Assembly: GCA_002718285.1 (NCBI GenBank)
Contig: PBAR01000005.1
Span: 93,505 to 115,035 of the forward strand
Length of the DNA stretch: 21,531 bases
Direction: 5' to 3'
DNA from: Fidelibacterota bacterium
Lineage (GTDB): Bacteria; Marinisomatota; Marinisomatia; Marinisomatales; UBA1611
Part shown: positions 1-7,421 of the stretch, piece after piece
Layout of the letters: each line of letters opens with the position of its first letter
Numbering within the stretch: the first letter of the stretch is position 1
The notes under the pieces: generated by a model
What the model was told of the DNA's origin: nothing
What the model saw: the letters and a program-made list of their open reading frames with translations, nothing else
Databases searched by the model: none
Program-made: the position numbers and the translations under genes

Positions 1-1
1 T

Positions 2-865
2 TTCACTATTTTTTTATTGAGTTTCACCTTTGGTGAGAATCGATTTAGCAGAAACCAGGCAATACCATTAATCTCAGAACTGAATAAACAAATGGGATAT
101 TTTAGAATGAAATTAGATGAACCTTCCCTGTCTTTTGCAAAATTAGAAAATAATAATACATTATTTACAATACCTATAAAATCTAGAAGAAACAATTATG
201 AAGAAATGATTCTCTTAAGTTATGGATGTATTGGAAGATCCATTCAAAACCAGCTGAAATTGGGTATAGATTCAAAAAAAATAATGATCATTCCATCGAT
301 TGTTGCAATTGATTGTACCATTCCACTTGGGAGAGAAAATACTCATTTTTCTACATCTGTTAATCACAAAATAGCAGTACAATTTGCTGAAGGGTTTATA
401 TCATCACAAGAATTCTGGAATGAAATTATTAATTCCGCAGAAATATCATCAAATATTGGAATGACAATTCGTTCTCCAGAAGTATTTATGACAGATGTCG
501 ACTTTGAAAACCTTATTGCCGCACGTCTGGCTTTAGAGGAACAGGGTAAGCCAAAAGTAGATAAGCTTTTAAGCCTAGCATCAAAAGCCAGTTATGTGCC
601 TGGGCTTCAAAACAAACTTGAAAACATATTGGTAGATCATATGAAGGCTAAACACTTCAGTCTTATGACGAAGGTAATGGGCTTTGAACCCAATGAAAAA
701 CAAATTGTACGTATTGGAAAACAATTCTTTTATCATGCCCAGAAACCATATATTCAAACTAAGGAAATGCATGTCTCCGATTCTCTCCGCTATGTATGGA
801 AAGGAAATAAATACCCAGAATTATTGGATCAACACTACAACAAATATAAACTACAAAAAAACTGA
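2..865 (+). CDS. Hypothetical protein, 5' end outside the window
   Basis: I do not recognise this protein. The frame is open from base 2 to the TGA at 863-865, so the gene probably begins upstream of the window. A TTG at 17 could serve as a start, but only A/T-rich sequence without a Shine-Dalgarno lies before it. The first visible residues (FTIFLLSFTF) are hydrophobic and could be the end of a signal peptide or a membrane anchor; the remaining 280 or so residues are soluble-looking and mixed alpha/beta. There is no obvious metal-binding or nucleotide-binding motif. A stretch around residues 90-125 (counted from the TTG) is rich in Ile/Val and contains one Cys (IIPSIVAIDC), and the C-terminus is basic and Tyr/Lys-rich. 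It is transcribed towards the terminator at 1062-1108 and converges with the M48 protease gene. An exported location is only a guess from the hydrophobic start. Confidence 0.7.
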   Translation, partial: FTIFLLSFTFGENRFSRNQAIPLISELNKQMGYFRMKLDEPSLSFAKLENNNTLFTIPIKSRRNNYEEMILLSYGCIGRSIQNQLKLGIDSKKIMIIPSIVAIDCTIPLGRENTHFSTSVNHKIAVQFAEGFISSQEFWNEIINSAEISSNIGMTIRSPEVFMTDVDFENLIAARLALEEQGKPKVDKLLSLASKASYVPGLQNKLENILVDHMKAKHFSLMTKVMGFEPNEKQIVRIGKQFFYHAQKPYIQTKEMHVSDSLRYVWKGNKYPELLDQHYNKYKLQKN

Positions 866-921
866 ATTTCTTATTTTTATTTTTCAACCTCTTATAAAAA
901 ACCTTGTGGTCTATATGATAT

Positions 922-949
922 TTGACTACTATAAACCATGGAATATTAA
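922..949 (+). promoter_or_regulatory. Candidate sigma70-type promoter in front of a possible small RNA
   Basis: TTGACT at 922-927 matches five of six bases of the -35 consensus and is followed after 16 bases by TATTAA at 944-949 as a -10 box. Transcription would start near 956. No plus-strand gene lies downstream before the terminator at 1062-1108, so the product would be a non-coding RNA of about 150 bases. In DNA this AT-rich such boxes arise by chance, so support is modest. Confidence 0.35.
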
Positions 950-955
950 AAGAAA

Positions 956-1108
956 AATTAGGTAAAACTTAATTTCTTATTAATTCCTTCTCAGCGTGCC
1001 TGAGTTCTGACAAAGGTGAGACTTAAAAGTTTTAATTTACTTGCAAGTGAGCTGAGATATAGGCCGGAAAAGAAAATTCTTTGTTGAATTAGATTCTCCG
1101 GCCTTTTT
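956..1108 (+). ncRNA. Candidate structured small RNA or structured 3' UTR
   Basis: The stretch between the candidate promoter and the terminator has no supported ORF but can fold. A 7-bp stem TCTCAGC (989-995) pairs with GCTGAGA (1051-1057) and encloses smaller hairpins, including one around the palindrome ACTTGCAAGT (1039-1048). The same CTCAG (990-994) can instead pair with a nearby CTGAG (1000-1004) across a 5-base loop, so two mutually exclusive folds exist. A strong intrinsic terminator follows directly. I compared it by eye with the SAM, SAH, TPP, cobalamin, glycine and fluoride riboswitches, SRP RNA and tmRNA and saw no match. It could equally be the structured 3' UTR of the upstream gene. 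Confidence 0.3.
1062..1108 (+). terminator. Rho-independent terminator
   Basis: GGCCGGA (1062-1068) pairs perfectly with TCCGGCC (1097-1103) and is followed by TTTTT (1104-1108). The stem continues inside with GAA/TTC and AATTC (1075-1079)/GAATT (1086-1090), interrupted by a 3-base bulge on each side, and closes on a TTTGTT loop. The T-run lies only on the plus-strand side, so it stops plus-strand transcription from the upstream gene or the candidate small RNA. On the other strand no T-run follows, so it is a poor terminator for the M48 gene. Confidence 0.8.
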
Positions 1109-1165
1109 AATTATACTTTCCTATTAAACATATTAGTTATTTGATTTAGAATATTTTATTTATTA

Positions 1166-2401
1166 TTAATGTTTTAAAACAGCTGCTATTCTATCTGCTA
1201 CAGGAGGATGACTATAAGATATAAATACTTTTAGTGGATGGGGAGTGAGATGGGATAAATTATCAGCCGCTAATCCCTTTAGCATATTCACTAGAGCTTT
1301 TGGGTTATTTGTGGTTTCAAGTGAAAAAGTATCTGCTTCAAATTCATTTTTCCTACTTAAAGCTGTAGTAAATAAAGAAGTAACCATACTCACTGGTGAA
1401 TATAGCATAGCAAAAAATACTAAACCTCCGTAGATCGATATAGCGTTAACTCCAAACACAGAAAAAAGTGCTGGATCTGCCATAATTAGATTAAAAACAA
1501 ATAACATAATTCCTGTTTCAATAATACCGAGTACTGTTCCTTTGATAACATGTTTTAATTTATAATGACCCACCTCATGTGCGACCACTGAGATAATTTC
1601 ATCTGTGGCATGCTTTTCTAGCAATGTATCAAAAAGAGCAATTCGGCGAGATTTACCGAAACCACTAAAATATGCATTAGAATGTGCAGAACGCCTACTT
1701 CCATCCATGACATCAATATGTCCAATTGGAAATTTTACTTTTTTTGCATATTCCTCAATTGCAGTTCTTAATTCACCTTTTTCCAAGGGGGTAAATTTGT
1801 TAAACATCGGTGCAATGACATGAACAAATAGGGGTTGTATTGCAATAATAAACATTGTAATCAAAGCCCATGCGATCCACCAGCCATTAGTACCAAAAGT
1901 CTCAAAAAAATACAAAATGGGTACTGTTATTATGCTTCCAAGAACAATTGTTAAACCATAACCTTTCAATTTATCCGTAACAAAAACTAAAGGAGTGGTA
2001 CGATTGAAACCAAATTTTTCTTCAATTACAAAGGTACTATAAATTGAAAAAGGAAGACTGATAATATCCTGTATGAAAAAAATGATACCAAAGAATAAAA
2101 GACCTGCAAATATTGGCTGGTCAGTTTGGTCCCTGACAAAATCATCCAAAGTGCCAAAAAGCCCAGTATGTATCACAACCAAAATCAAGAATAAGGAAAA
2201 AGTGCTCGATACAATGCTAAAGCGGGTTCGGTCTTTAAGATAGGATTGAGACTCTGCATATTTTTTCTTATTATATACATCTAGAAAATCTGATGGGACA
2301 TCTTCAACAATGTTGTTCATATCCAATACAGAACTGATGGTAGACAGCAAATATTCTATTAAAAGAGCTAGAATAATTATTAAATAATATGTTTGTTCCA
2401 T
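1166..2401 (-). CDS. M48-family integral membrane zinc protease (Ste24/CAAX protease 1-like)
   Basis: This is a 411-residue membrane metalloprotease of the M48 family, resembling the Ste24/CAAX prenyl protease 1 type rather than the shorter HtpX. Several hydrophobic segments lie in the N-terminal half (about 5-24, 62-82, 97-120, 147-166, 176-198). The zinc site HEVGH is at residues 275-279, and the third ligand is E353 in the NEFEAD motif, so the protease should be active. Two further membrane segments lie between these motifs. Bacteria lack prenylated a-factor, so the substrate is unknown; roles in membrane-protein quality control or peptide processing are typical for bacterial M48 enzymes. 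It is the last gene of the minus-strand run, 23 bases after the redoxin gene. No Shine-Dalgarno precedes its ATG, which suggests coupled or A/T-driven initiation. Confidence 0.9.
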   Translation of the reverse strand: MEQTYYLIIILALLIEYLLSTISSVLDMNNIVEDVPSDFLDVYNKKKYAESQSYLKDRTRFSIVSSTFSLFLILVVIHTGLFGTLDDFVRDQTDQPIFAGLLFFGIIFFIQDIISLPFSIYSTFVIEEKFGFNRTTPLVFVTDKLKGYGLTIVLGSIITVPILYFFETFGTNGWWIAWALITMFIIAIQPLFVHVIAPMFNKFTPLEKGELRTAIEEYAKKVKFPIGHIDVMDGSRRSAHSNAYFSGFGKSRRIALFDTLLEKHATDEIISVVAHEVGHYKLKHVIKGTVLGIIETGIMLFVFNLIMADPALFSVFGVNAISIYGGLVFFAMLYSPVSMVTSLFTTALSRKNEFEADTFSLETTNNPKALVNMLKGLAADNLSHLTPHPLKVFISYSHPPVADRIAAVLKH

Positions 2402-2424
2402 TTTAAAAAATAATTAATAAAATA

Positions 2425-3015
2425 TTATTTAAATTTTATACCACAGCCAATCGCTTTTGTAGATGCAACTTTAATTGATTTACCTGAGAGCATAGCATCC
2501 ATCGCATTTTTTAAATATGATTCATCTACATCGTCTGCATCCTTCGGATTATCATCTATAGCACCACGATATACTAAATTATCTTTATCATCAAAAAGGT
2601 AAATATGAGGCGTCCTGGTTGCACCAAATATACGAGCCAACCGAGATCCAAAATCCTGAACATATGGAAAATTATATTGTTTATATTCGGCATGCTTCCG
2701 CATTTCTTCCAAATTATCTACTGACTGAAAATTACTTTCATTGGAATTAACAGCAATTACACCAATACCCATGGGGACATATTTTTTTGCCAAACTAACA
2801 TAACGATCTTCCCAACGAATAACCCAGGGGCAAGTATTGCAAGAAAATATAACCAAAAGCCCATTTTCCCCTTTAACATTATTTAAAGATAAATACTTAC
2901 CGCTAATATCTAATAAACGATGATCACCAAAAGGAAGATTGGATCCTAACTCTAGTTCTTTACAAAATAAACTGGAATAAATAATAGTGAATAATAAAAT
3001 AAATTTACTTCTCAT
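2425..3015 (-). CDS. Exported thioredoxin-fold redoxin (AhpC/TSA-related, PRX-like)
   Basis: This 196-residue protein starts with a hydrophobic signal sequence (residues 1-18) and carries a redoxin fold. The active site is CNTCPWV with C59 and C62, followed by WEDRYVSLAKKY, typical of the peroxiredoxin-like redoxin family in which a CxxCP motif precedes a Trp/Glu/Asp helix. RTPHIYLFD supplies the cis-proline loop, followed by a GAIDDN turn. It probably acts in the periplasm in thiol-disulfide exchange or peroxide chemistry; the exact substrate cannot be read from sequence. Its ribosome binding site AGGA (complement of 3022-3025) overlaps the stop codon of the upstream TlpA-like gene, so the two are likely translated in a coupled way. 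C-terminal Cys191 is an extra thiol near the end. Confidence 0.85.
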   Translation of the reverse strand: MRSKFILLFTIIYSSLFCKELELGSNLPFGDHRLLDISGKYLSLNNVKGENGLLVIFSCNTCPWVIRWEDRYVSLAKKYVPMGIGVIAVNSNESNFQSVDNLEEMRKHAEYKQYNFPYVQDFGSRLARIFGATRTPHIYLFDDKDNLVYRGAIDDNPKDADDVDESYLKNAMDAMLSGKSIKVASTKAIGCGIKFK

Positions 3016-3023
3016 GATGTATC

Positions 3024-3503
3024 CTATAACTTTATTGCACGTTCAATCGCAGAATTAAACCTAGTTTGATGCTGGCTTCCCTCCCAGTAATCTACAACTT
3101 CTCCGCTATTTTTTGCGAATACGATTGTAAAAGGAAGAGCACCAGTCCACTCAGTATGCAATCCATTAATAAAAGATTGATCTTTCTGATTTTTAATAAA
3201 TGATTTACCTACCACTCCATATTGATGTAAAAATTGGTTTACTTGATTAATTTGGTCTATAAAATCTGTACTAACAAATAAAACATTTAATTCACTATTA
3301 TTCTTACCGAGGTTTACAATCATAGGAAATTCTGCAACACAAGGAGGACAAGATGTAGCCCAGATATTAAGCAATACAGCTTGTGATCCTTTAGCTAATT
3401 TGACTTCAGCAATAATACTTTCTGCATTTGCAGATATTAGATCAACTCTGCTACAAGAAAAACAAATTAAAAATGAACAGGAAGTTAAAATAATATTTTT
3501 CAT
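3024..3503 (-). CDS. TlpA-like thioredoxin, probably membrane-anchored or lipoprotein
   Basis: This 159-residue protein has a hydrophobic leader (about 1-17) and a thioredoxin fold with the motif WATSCPPC, catalytic C52 and C55. WxxxCxPC is typical of the TlpA/ResA group, which reduces disulfides outside the cytoplasm, for example during cytochrome c maturation. The leader contains C9 and C17. LTSC at 6-9 fits the lipobox pattern but lies very early, and C17 (CFSC) has a poor lipobox, so lipidation is uncertain. Its ATG overlaps the TAA stop of the acylase gene by one base (TAATG), a sign of translational coupling. The redoxin gene follows after 8 bases, making a two-gene thiol-redox pair behind the acylase gene. 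The pairing suggests that they act together, or on the acylase or other periplasmic proteins, but that is inference. Confidence 0.85.
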   Translation of the reverse strand: MKNIILTSCSFLICFSCSRVDLISANAESIIAEVKLAKGSQAVLLNIWATSCPPCVAEFPMIVNLGKNNSELNVLFVSTDFIDQINQVNQFLHQYGVVGKSFIKNQKDQSFINGLHTEWTGALPFTIVFAKNSGEVVDYWEGSQHQTRFNSAIERAIKL

Positions 3504-5629
3504 TAAGGTCTTATAGTTTTCATTTTTTCATTGTGAAATAATAATGATTGATCACTATAATGAGGTGATTTTGAATCTAAAGTCGCACTTCCAAATTGGT
3601 GCACGCTCCATGCGTTGAATTCCCCATTAGGGCCCCATTCTACTGCCTGTATATAGCAATCTCCTGCAACCCCTTGATAAATACCTTTAATTTTTTTACA
3701 GTAAATTGCTCTTAATAATCCAGGACCGCCAGATAATTGATATTCCTTATCACCTCTTATTAATCGAAATACCTTTCCTAGAGGCACTTCAATAGTACCA
3801 TAATTTTTATTTAGATAATCAATTGATTCATGAAGTTTGAGAATGATCTTATCTAGCTCATACCTTAAGTCTTCATCTTTAAATGACATAGGTAAAACCA
3901 TAAATGCAAGAGTCGCAGCTGAATTTAAAGAATCAGCTTCTAAATTCCAATTTTCCAACAATTTTAAAGCTGGTTTTAATACCTGACTGGTATCATTTTT
4001 CATATCCATTATAAAACGATCTCGCGTTCTAGATATTTGCGATCTTACAGAATATTTATGGTCATACTTATAATTAAAAAATTCCTGACGGGAAATTGAA
4101 GAGTCAGCACCATAGGTTTCAAGAGCTCGTAATGCCCTACTAGTTTGATGTGTTTCCACACCTGCCCAGCCTGGCAAAGGAGAAGACATTTCAATTGGAT
4201 TCCCAGTGGCTAGATAAGGAGAACTGTTACAGTTTTGAAAAAAACCTTCTTTGGGATTAGTAATCTGAGGCAAAGAATCAAATGGTAAAAATGTTGTCCA
4301 AACATTTGTGGAAGTCTCTCCAGGTAATATTTTTTTCCAATCATAACCACTTTTCCGAATTGGAATCTTTCCATTATATAAATAATAAATATTCCCCTCT
4401 TTATCTGCATATCCAGTATTAAACATGGGAATAGCATTCATTTTCATTGCTTCTTTAAAATCATTAATATTTTTTGAACGTGTCATTCTGTACCATTGTT
4501 CCAGAAATCTAAATTCATTTTTTGTCGCTATCCTCAAAGCATAAGTACCATGGTTCAATTCTAAAACTGGTCCATGAACAGTTTCTTTAACTTTTCGTTT
4601 AAAAGTCCAGGATAAAGGACCCAATAATTTGACTTTAATCTTGATATTTCTAACATTCATACTCTCCCATTGGCCGTCAAACCAATACTGATTATCATTT
4701 TGTGGATTTATAGTAAGTTGATATACATCAATCAAATCAGGTTCATTGACAGTATGACTCCACCCAAGATTCGGGTTATGTCCAATTAAAGGTGTTGGAG
4801 TACCTGGGAATAAACCACCATAAAAATCCCATCCATCATCACTGACGACATGTGCTTCATACCAAGCAACTGGACCAGTCCATGGCTGATGCGTATTAAT
4901 CATTAAACGAGTGTATCCATCATCGGATCTGGATGGTGAGATGGCAAACACATTACTAGCAAACATATCCATGGACCATGGTGTTATCAATGAAGAAGAG
5001 TCATACTCCCCAATTACTGCAGAATTATCATCTTTAATTAATTTTCGAATTATACCATCAATCCCCATAAACAAAGGTATTCGATGAGAAAACCCAACAA
5101 TAATATCTTTTTCATTAAATGGGAGAAGTTTTTGATTTGCTAGATTCGGATTATCTGCTACAAAAAGGTTAAGCCCAGCAGCATAACCTTTGCATATCTC
5201 TTTTATATCATCCGGTATTTCAGATTCATATTTAGCATCCACATCTTCCCAAAAATTCATAAGATTTACATAATAATCATTCACGAAACGAAAAATACCA
5301 TCGATTTGATCGTATTTTCTTTTTAACAGATTTATTATGTTATTCTTGGAATATAGTCTAATTCCATAAATTTCGCTTAATTGTCCTCTTCCGGCTATAT
5401 GAACATCTTGTATTGTATTAAAATCATCTTGGGCGTGTGCATAAGCTAATCCAAAGCTCGCATCAGAATCTCTCTTCCCATAAATATGAGGAACACCCCA
5501 TTTATCTCTTTTGATAGTTGCAGAAAAGTTTCCATCCATGACTGTCAAATCTATTGCTAGAATAATAGTTTGAAAAAAAATTAAAATGGATAGAATGCGT
5601 ACAGTATTTTTAAAATATATGTTCTTCAA
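3503..5629 (-). CDS. Penicillin/acyl-homoserine-lactone acylase family protein (Ntn hydrolase, S45)
   Basis: This 708-residue exported amidase belongs to the penicillin acylase family, whose precursors cut themselves so that an internal Ser becomes the N-terminal nucleophile. A signal sequence covers residues 1-26. The alpha-chain motif RDKWGVPHIYG is at 41-51 and AHAQDDF at 64-70. The predicted nucleophile is S225 in ASNVFAISPSRS, where most relatives have GSN. The following NTHQPW, PGTPTPLIGHN and LGWSHTVN motifs and the C-terminal HQFGSATLDS...HYSDQ are all family hallmarks, so the enzyme looks intact. Substrates in this family range from beta-lactams to AHL signals and N-acyl peptides; none can be assigned here. 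The start is TTG at 5629, overlapping the murQ stop by four bases. An AAGGA ten bases upstream (complement of 5640-5644) and the correct signal peptide support this start. Confidence 0.92.
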   Translation of the reverse strand: MKNIYFKNTVRILSILIFFQTIILAIDLTVMDGNFSATIKRDKWGVPHIYGKRDSDASFGLAYAHAQDDFNTIQDVHIAGRGQLSEIYGIRLYSKNNIINLLKRKYDQIDGIFRFVNDYYVNLMNFWEDVDAKYESEIPDDIKEICKGYAAGLNLFVADNPNLANQKLLPFNEKDIIVGFSHRIPLFMGIDGIIRKLIKDDNSAVIGEYDSSSLITPWSMDMFASNVFAISPSRSDDGYTRLMINTHQPWTGPVAWYEAHVVSDDGWDFYGGLFPGTPTPLIGHNPNLGWSHTVNEPDLIDVYQLTINPQNDNQYWFDGQWESMNVRNIKIKVKLLGPLSWTFKRKVKETVHGPVLELNHGTYALRIATKNEFRFLEQWYRMTRSKNINDFKEAMKMNAIPMFNTGYADKEGNIYYLYNGKIPIRKSGYDWKKILPGETSTNVWTTFLPFDSLPQITNPKEGFFQNCNSSPYLATGNPIEMSSPLPGWAGVETHQTSRALRALETYGADSSISRQEFFNYKYDHKYSVRSQISRTRDRFIMDMKNDTSQVLKPALKLLENWNLEADSLNSAATLAFMVLPMSFKDEDLRYELDKIILKLHESIDYLNKNYGTIEVPLGKVFRLIRGDKEYQLSGGPGLLRAIYCKKIKGIYQGVAGDCYIQAVEWGPNGEFNAWSVHQFGSATLDSKSPHYSDQSLLFHNEKMKTIRP

Positions 5630-6519
5630 ACAATTGCATTCCTTAAAGATCCATCACATTCTTCCAATAATCTTTCCGCTTCTTTTTTACTTAGCCCTTT
5701 TATTTCCATTACTACAGCTTTTTTTACAGACATTTTTGCTAATTTTAAAATTTTTAAAGATCCCTCTCTATCCAATCCAGTCAATTGCATTACAATTCGT
5801 GCTCCTCTGTCAATTAACTTATCATTTACTGCCATCAGATCTACCATTAGATTACCATAGACTTTCCCTAAAGAAATCATGGTTGCAGTGGAAAGCATAT
5901 TTAGCACCATTTTTGTTGCTGTCCCAGCTTTCATGCGAGTTGATCCTGTCACAATTTCAGGACCTGTATCAACTACTACAACTTCATCAACTTTTGTAAT
6001 ATTAAATGGTTTAGGATTGGTTACTAAATAAACCGTTTTTGCACCTAGTTTTCGAGAGTATTGAAGTGCGGAAATCACATATGAAGCTGCACCACTACAT
6101 GATATTCCAATTAACACGTCTTTATTATTTATTCCATAAGGTTCTAAATCAGTAACTGCATTTTCCGGTTTATCTTCTGCACCTTCAATAGAGTTTCGCA
6201 ATGCGCCATCTCCTCCAGCAATAATACCAATAAACCAATTTTCAGGTGCAGAATAGGTAGGTGGAATTTCTGATGCATCCAAGACTCCCAACCTGCCACT
6301 GGTTCCAGCACCTATATAAAATATACGACCGCCCTTTTTTATACTATTTGAGCACAAATGGACTACATTTTCAATTTTTGGAATAGCTGCTTCAACAGCT
6401 TGAGAAACTTTCTGATCTTCTTTATTAATAGTCAGTAATATCTCTCTCACAGATACTGTATCTATGTTAAGAGATTGATTATTCTGTTTCTCTGTTTTCA
6501 GTTCACCTCGAGATTTCAT
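5626..6519 (-). CDS. murQ: N-acetylmuramic acid 6-phosphate etherase
   Basis: MurQ is a cytosolic enzyme that cleaves the lactyl ether of MurNAc-6-phosphate to give GlcNAc-6-phosphate and D-lactate during recycling of the cell's own peptidoglycan. The 297-residue length matches the family. The N-terminus has the usual TEKQN...LNIDTVS...INKEDQKV pattern. The SIS sugar-phosphate domain shows GAGTSGRLG (70-78) and DASEIPPTY (81-89), with E84 at the position of the E. coli catalytic acid E83. IEGAEDKPENA (111-121) carries the second conserved Glu (E115), and TGSTRMKAGTATKM is also conserved. It is the first gene of the minus-strand run and its TGA overlaps the acylase TTG start. Only 20 bases separate its ATG from that of prmA, so its promoter must lie inside prmA coding sequence. 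No Shine-Dalgarno is visible. Confidence 0.96.
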   Translation of the reverse strand: MKSRGELKTEKQNNQSLNIDTVSVREILLTINKEDQKVSQAVEAAIPKIENVVHLCSNSIKKGGRIFYIGAGTSGRLGVLDASEIPPTYSAPENWFIGIIAGGDGALRNSIEGAEDKPENAVTDLEPYGINNKDVLIGISCSGAASYVISALQYSRKLGAKTVYLVTNPKPFNITKVDEVVVVDTGPEIVTGSTRMKAGTATKMVLNMLSTATMISLGKVYGNLMVDLMAVNDKLIDRGARIVMQLTGLDREGSLKILKLAKMSVKKAVVMEIKGLSKKEAERLLEECDGSLRNAIV

Positions 6520-6539
6520 GGTGTTTAAATTACCAATAC

Positions 6540-7421
6540 ATGCAGAGCTGGAAAAACATAACAGTGAACCTCAAAAACTGGGATTTGAAAAAAGCAGCAG
6601 AATTAATAAGTAATCTGGATATAGTATCTGTCACCATTTTAGATAAATTAAATCAAGTAGAATCCCAATGGTTTGAAGAAACAGAAAATGAAAAACCTAT
6701 TAATAGTTCGACTCATAGTTTAATTATTCTAGCTGATGCTAGGAAAGATACAAATGAATTACTATATAATATAAAATTACTCTTAAATTTGAATGAAACA
6801 CCTCAATATTCAGAAGAAATTTTTGAAGATCAGGATTGGGTTTCTCAAAGTAGATCGCATTTCCAGGAAATAATAATTTCAGATACGCTTCGTGTTGTAC
6901 CACCATGGGATAGGAGGGGAAAGTTTAATGGTACAACCATCGTTATTGATCCTGGATCGGGATTTGGCACTGGAACCCATCCAACAACTAAACTTTGTCT
7001 AAATTGGCTGGAAAAAAATTTACGAATTGGGAAATCTTTACTTGATTATGGTTGTGGTTCTGGGATACTATCTATAGCAGGAGCTTTTTTTGGTGCAAAA
7101 AGAATAACTGGCATTGATTGTGATAATCAAGCACTTGAAAATGCTAGGCATAATGCAAAATTAAATAATTTAGATTTAGACTTGCTTCAATCAAAAAATT
7201 TTCAGGTAAATCATCGCTATAATATTGTTATAGCAAATATTCTTTCTAATGTATTAGTTGAAATTGAGCCAATATTGCGTAAAACTGTATCCCAGCGACT
7301 TGTTCTTTCGGGAATATTACCAGAACAGGCAATATATATACATGAAGCATTTTCAGATTGGTTAACATTCGATCAAATAGTAAAACAAGATGGCTGGTTA
7401 TTACTTAGTGGAAAGGTCTAA
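6540..7421 (+). CDS. prmA: Ribosomal protein L11 methyltransferase
   Basis: PrmA trimethylates ribosomal protein L11 using SAM. At 293 residues it has the same length as the E. coli enzyme. The N-terminal half (1-115) is the L11-recognition domain; residues 135-293 form the Rossmann methyltransferase. The PrmA signature DPGSGFGTGTHPTT spans 137-150, the SAM-binding motif LDYGCGSGILSIAG spans 168-181, the acidic GIDCDNQALENARHN is at 191-205, and the catalytic-loop segment IANILSNVL is at 231-239. It is transcribed divergently from murQ across only 20 bases and has no clear ribosome binding site. Its last 21 bases overlap the 3' end of the AGCS symporter gene on the opposite strand, so the two transcripts can pair at their ends. 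Confidence 0.96.
   Translation: MQSWKNITVNLKNWDLKKAAELISNLDIVSVTILDKLNQVESQWFEETENEKPINSSTHSLIILADARKDTNELLYNIKLLLNLNETPQYSEEIFEDQDWVSQSRSHFQEIIISDTLRVVPPWDRRGKFNGTTIVIDPGSGFGTGTHPTTKLCLNWLEKNLRIGKSLLDYGCGSGILSIAGAFFGAKRITGIDCDNQALENARHNAKLNNLDLDLLQSKNFQVNHRYNIVIANILSNVLVEIEPILRKTVSQRLVLSGILPEQAIYIHEAFSDWLTFDQIVKQDGWLLLSGKV

Noticed and set aside
684..965. 93-residue frame overlapping the end of the first gene and running into the gap
   Set aside because: Most of it is an out-of-frame reading of the upstream gene, and the tail is AT-rich filler without a ribosome binding site at a sensible start.
24..1019. TCACCTTTG at 24-32 and CAAAGGTGA at 1011-1019 as a long-distance inverted repeat
   Set aside because: Only nine bases, with one copy inside a coding sequence; expected by chance at this scale.
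1051..1066. GCTGAGATATAGGCCGG resembling the CTGAGA element of a TPP riboswitch
   Set aside because: The other TPP elements (ACCTGATCTGG, GCGTAGGGA) are missing and no thiamine gene is downstream.
5586..5999. 137-residue Leu/Pro-rich open frame opposite murQ
   Set aside because: It is antisense to an intact murQ, low in complexity and without a recognisable domain; codon content is explained by the murQ frame.
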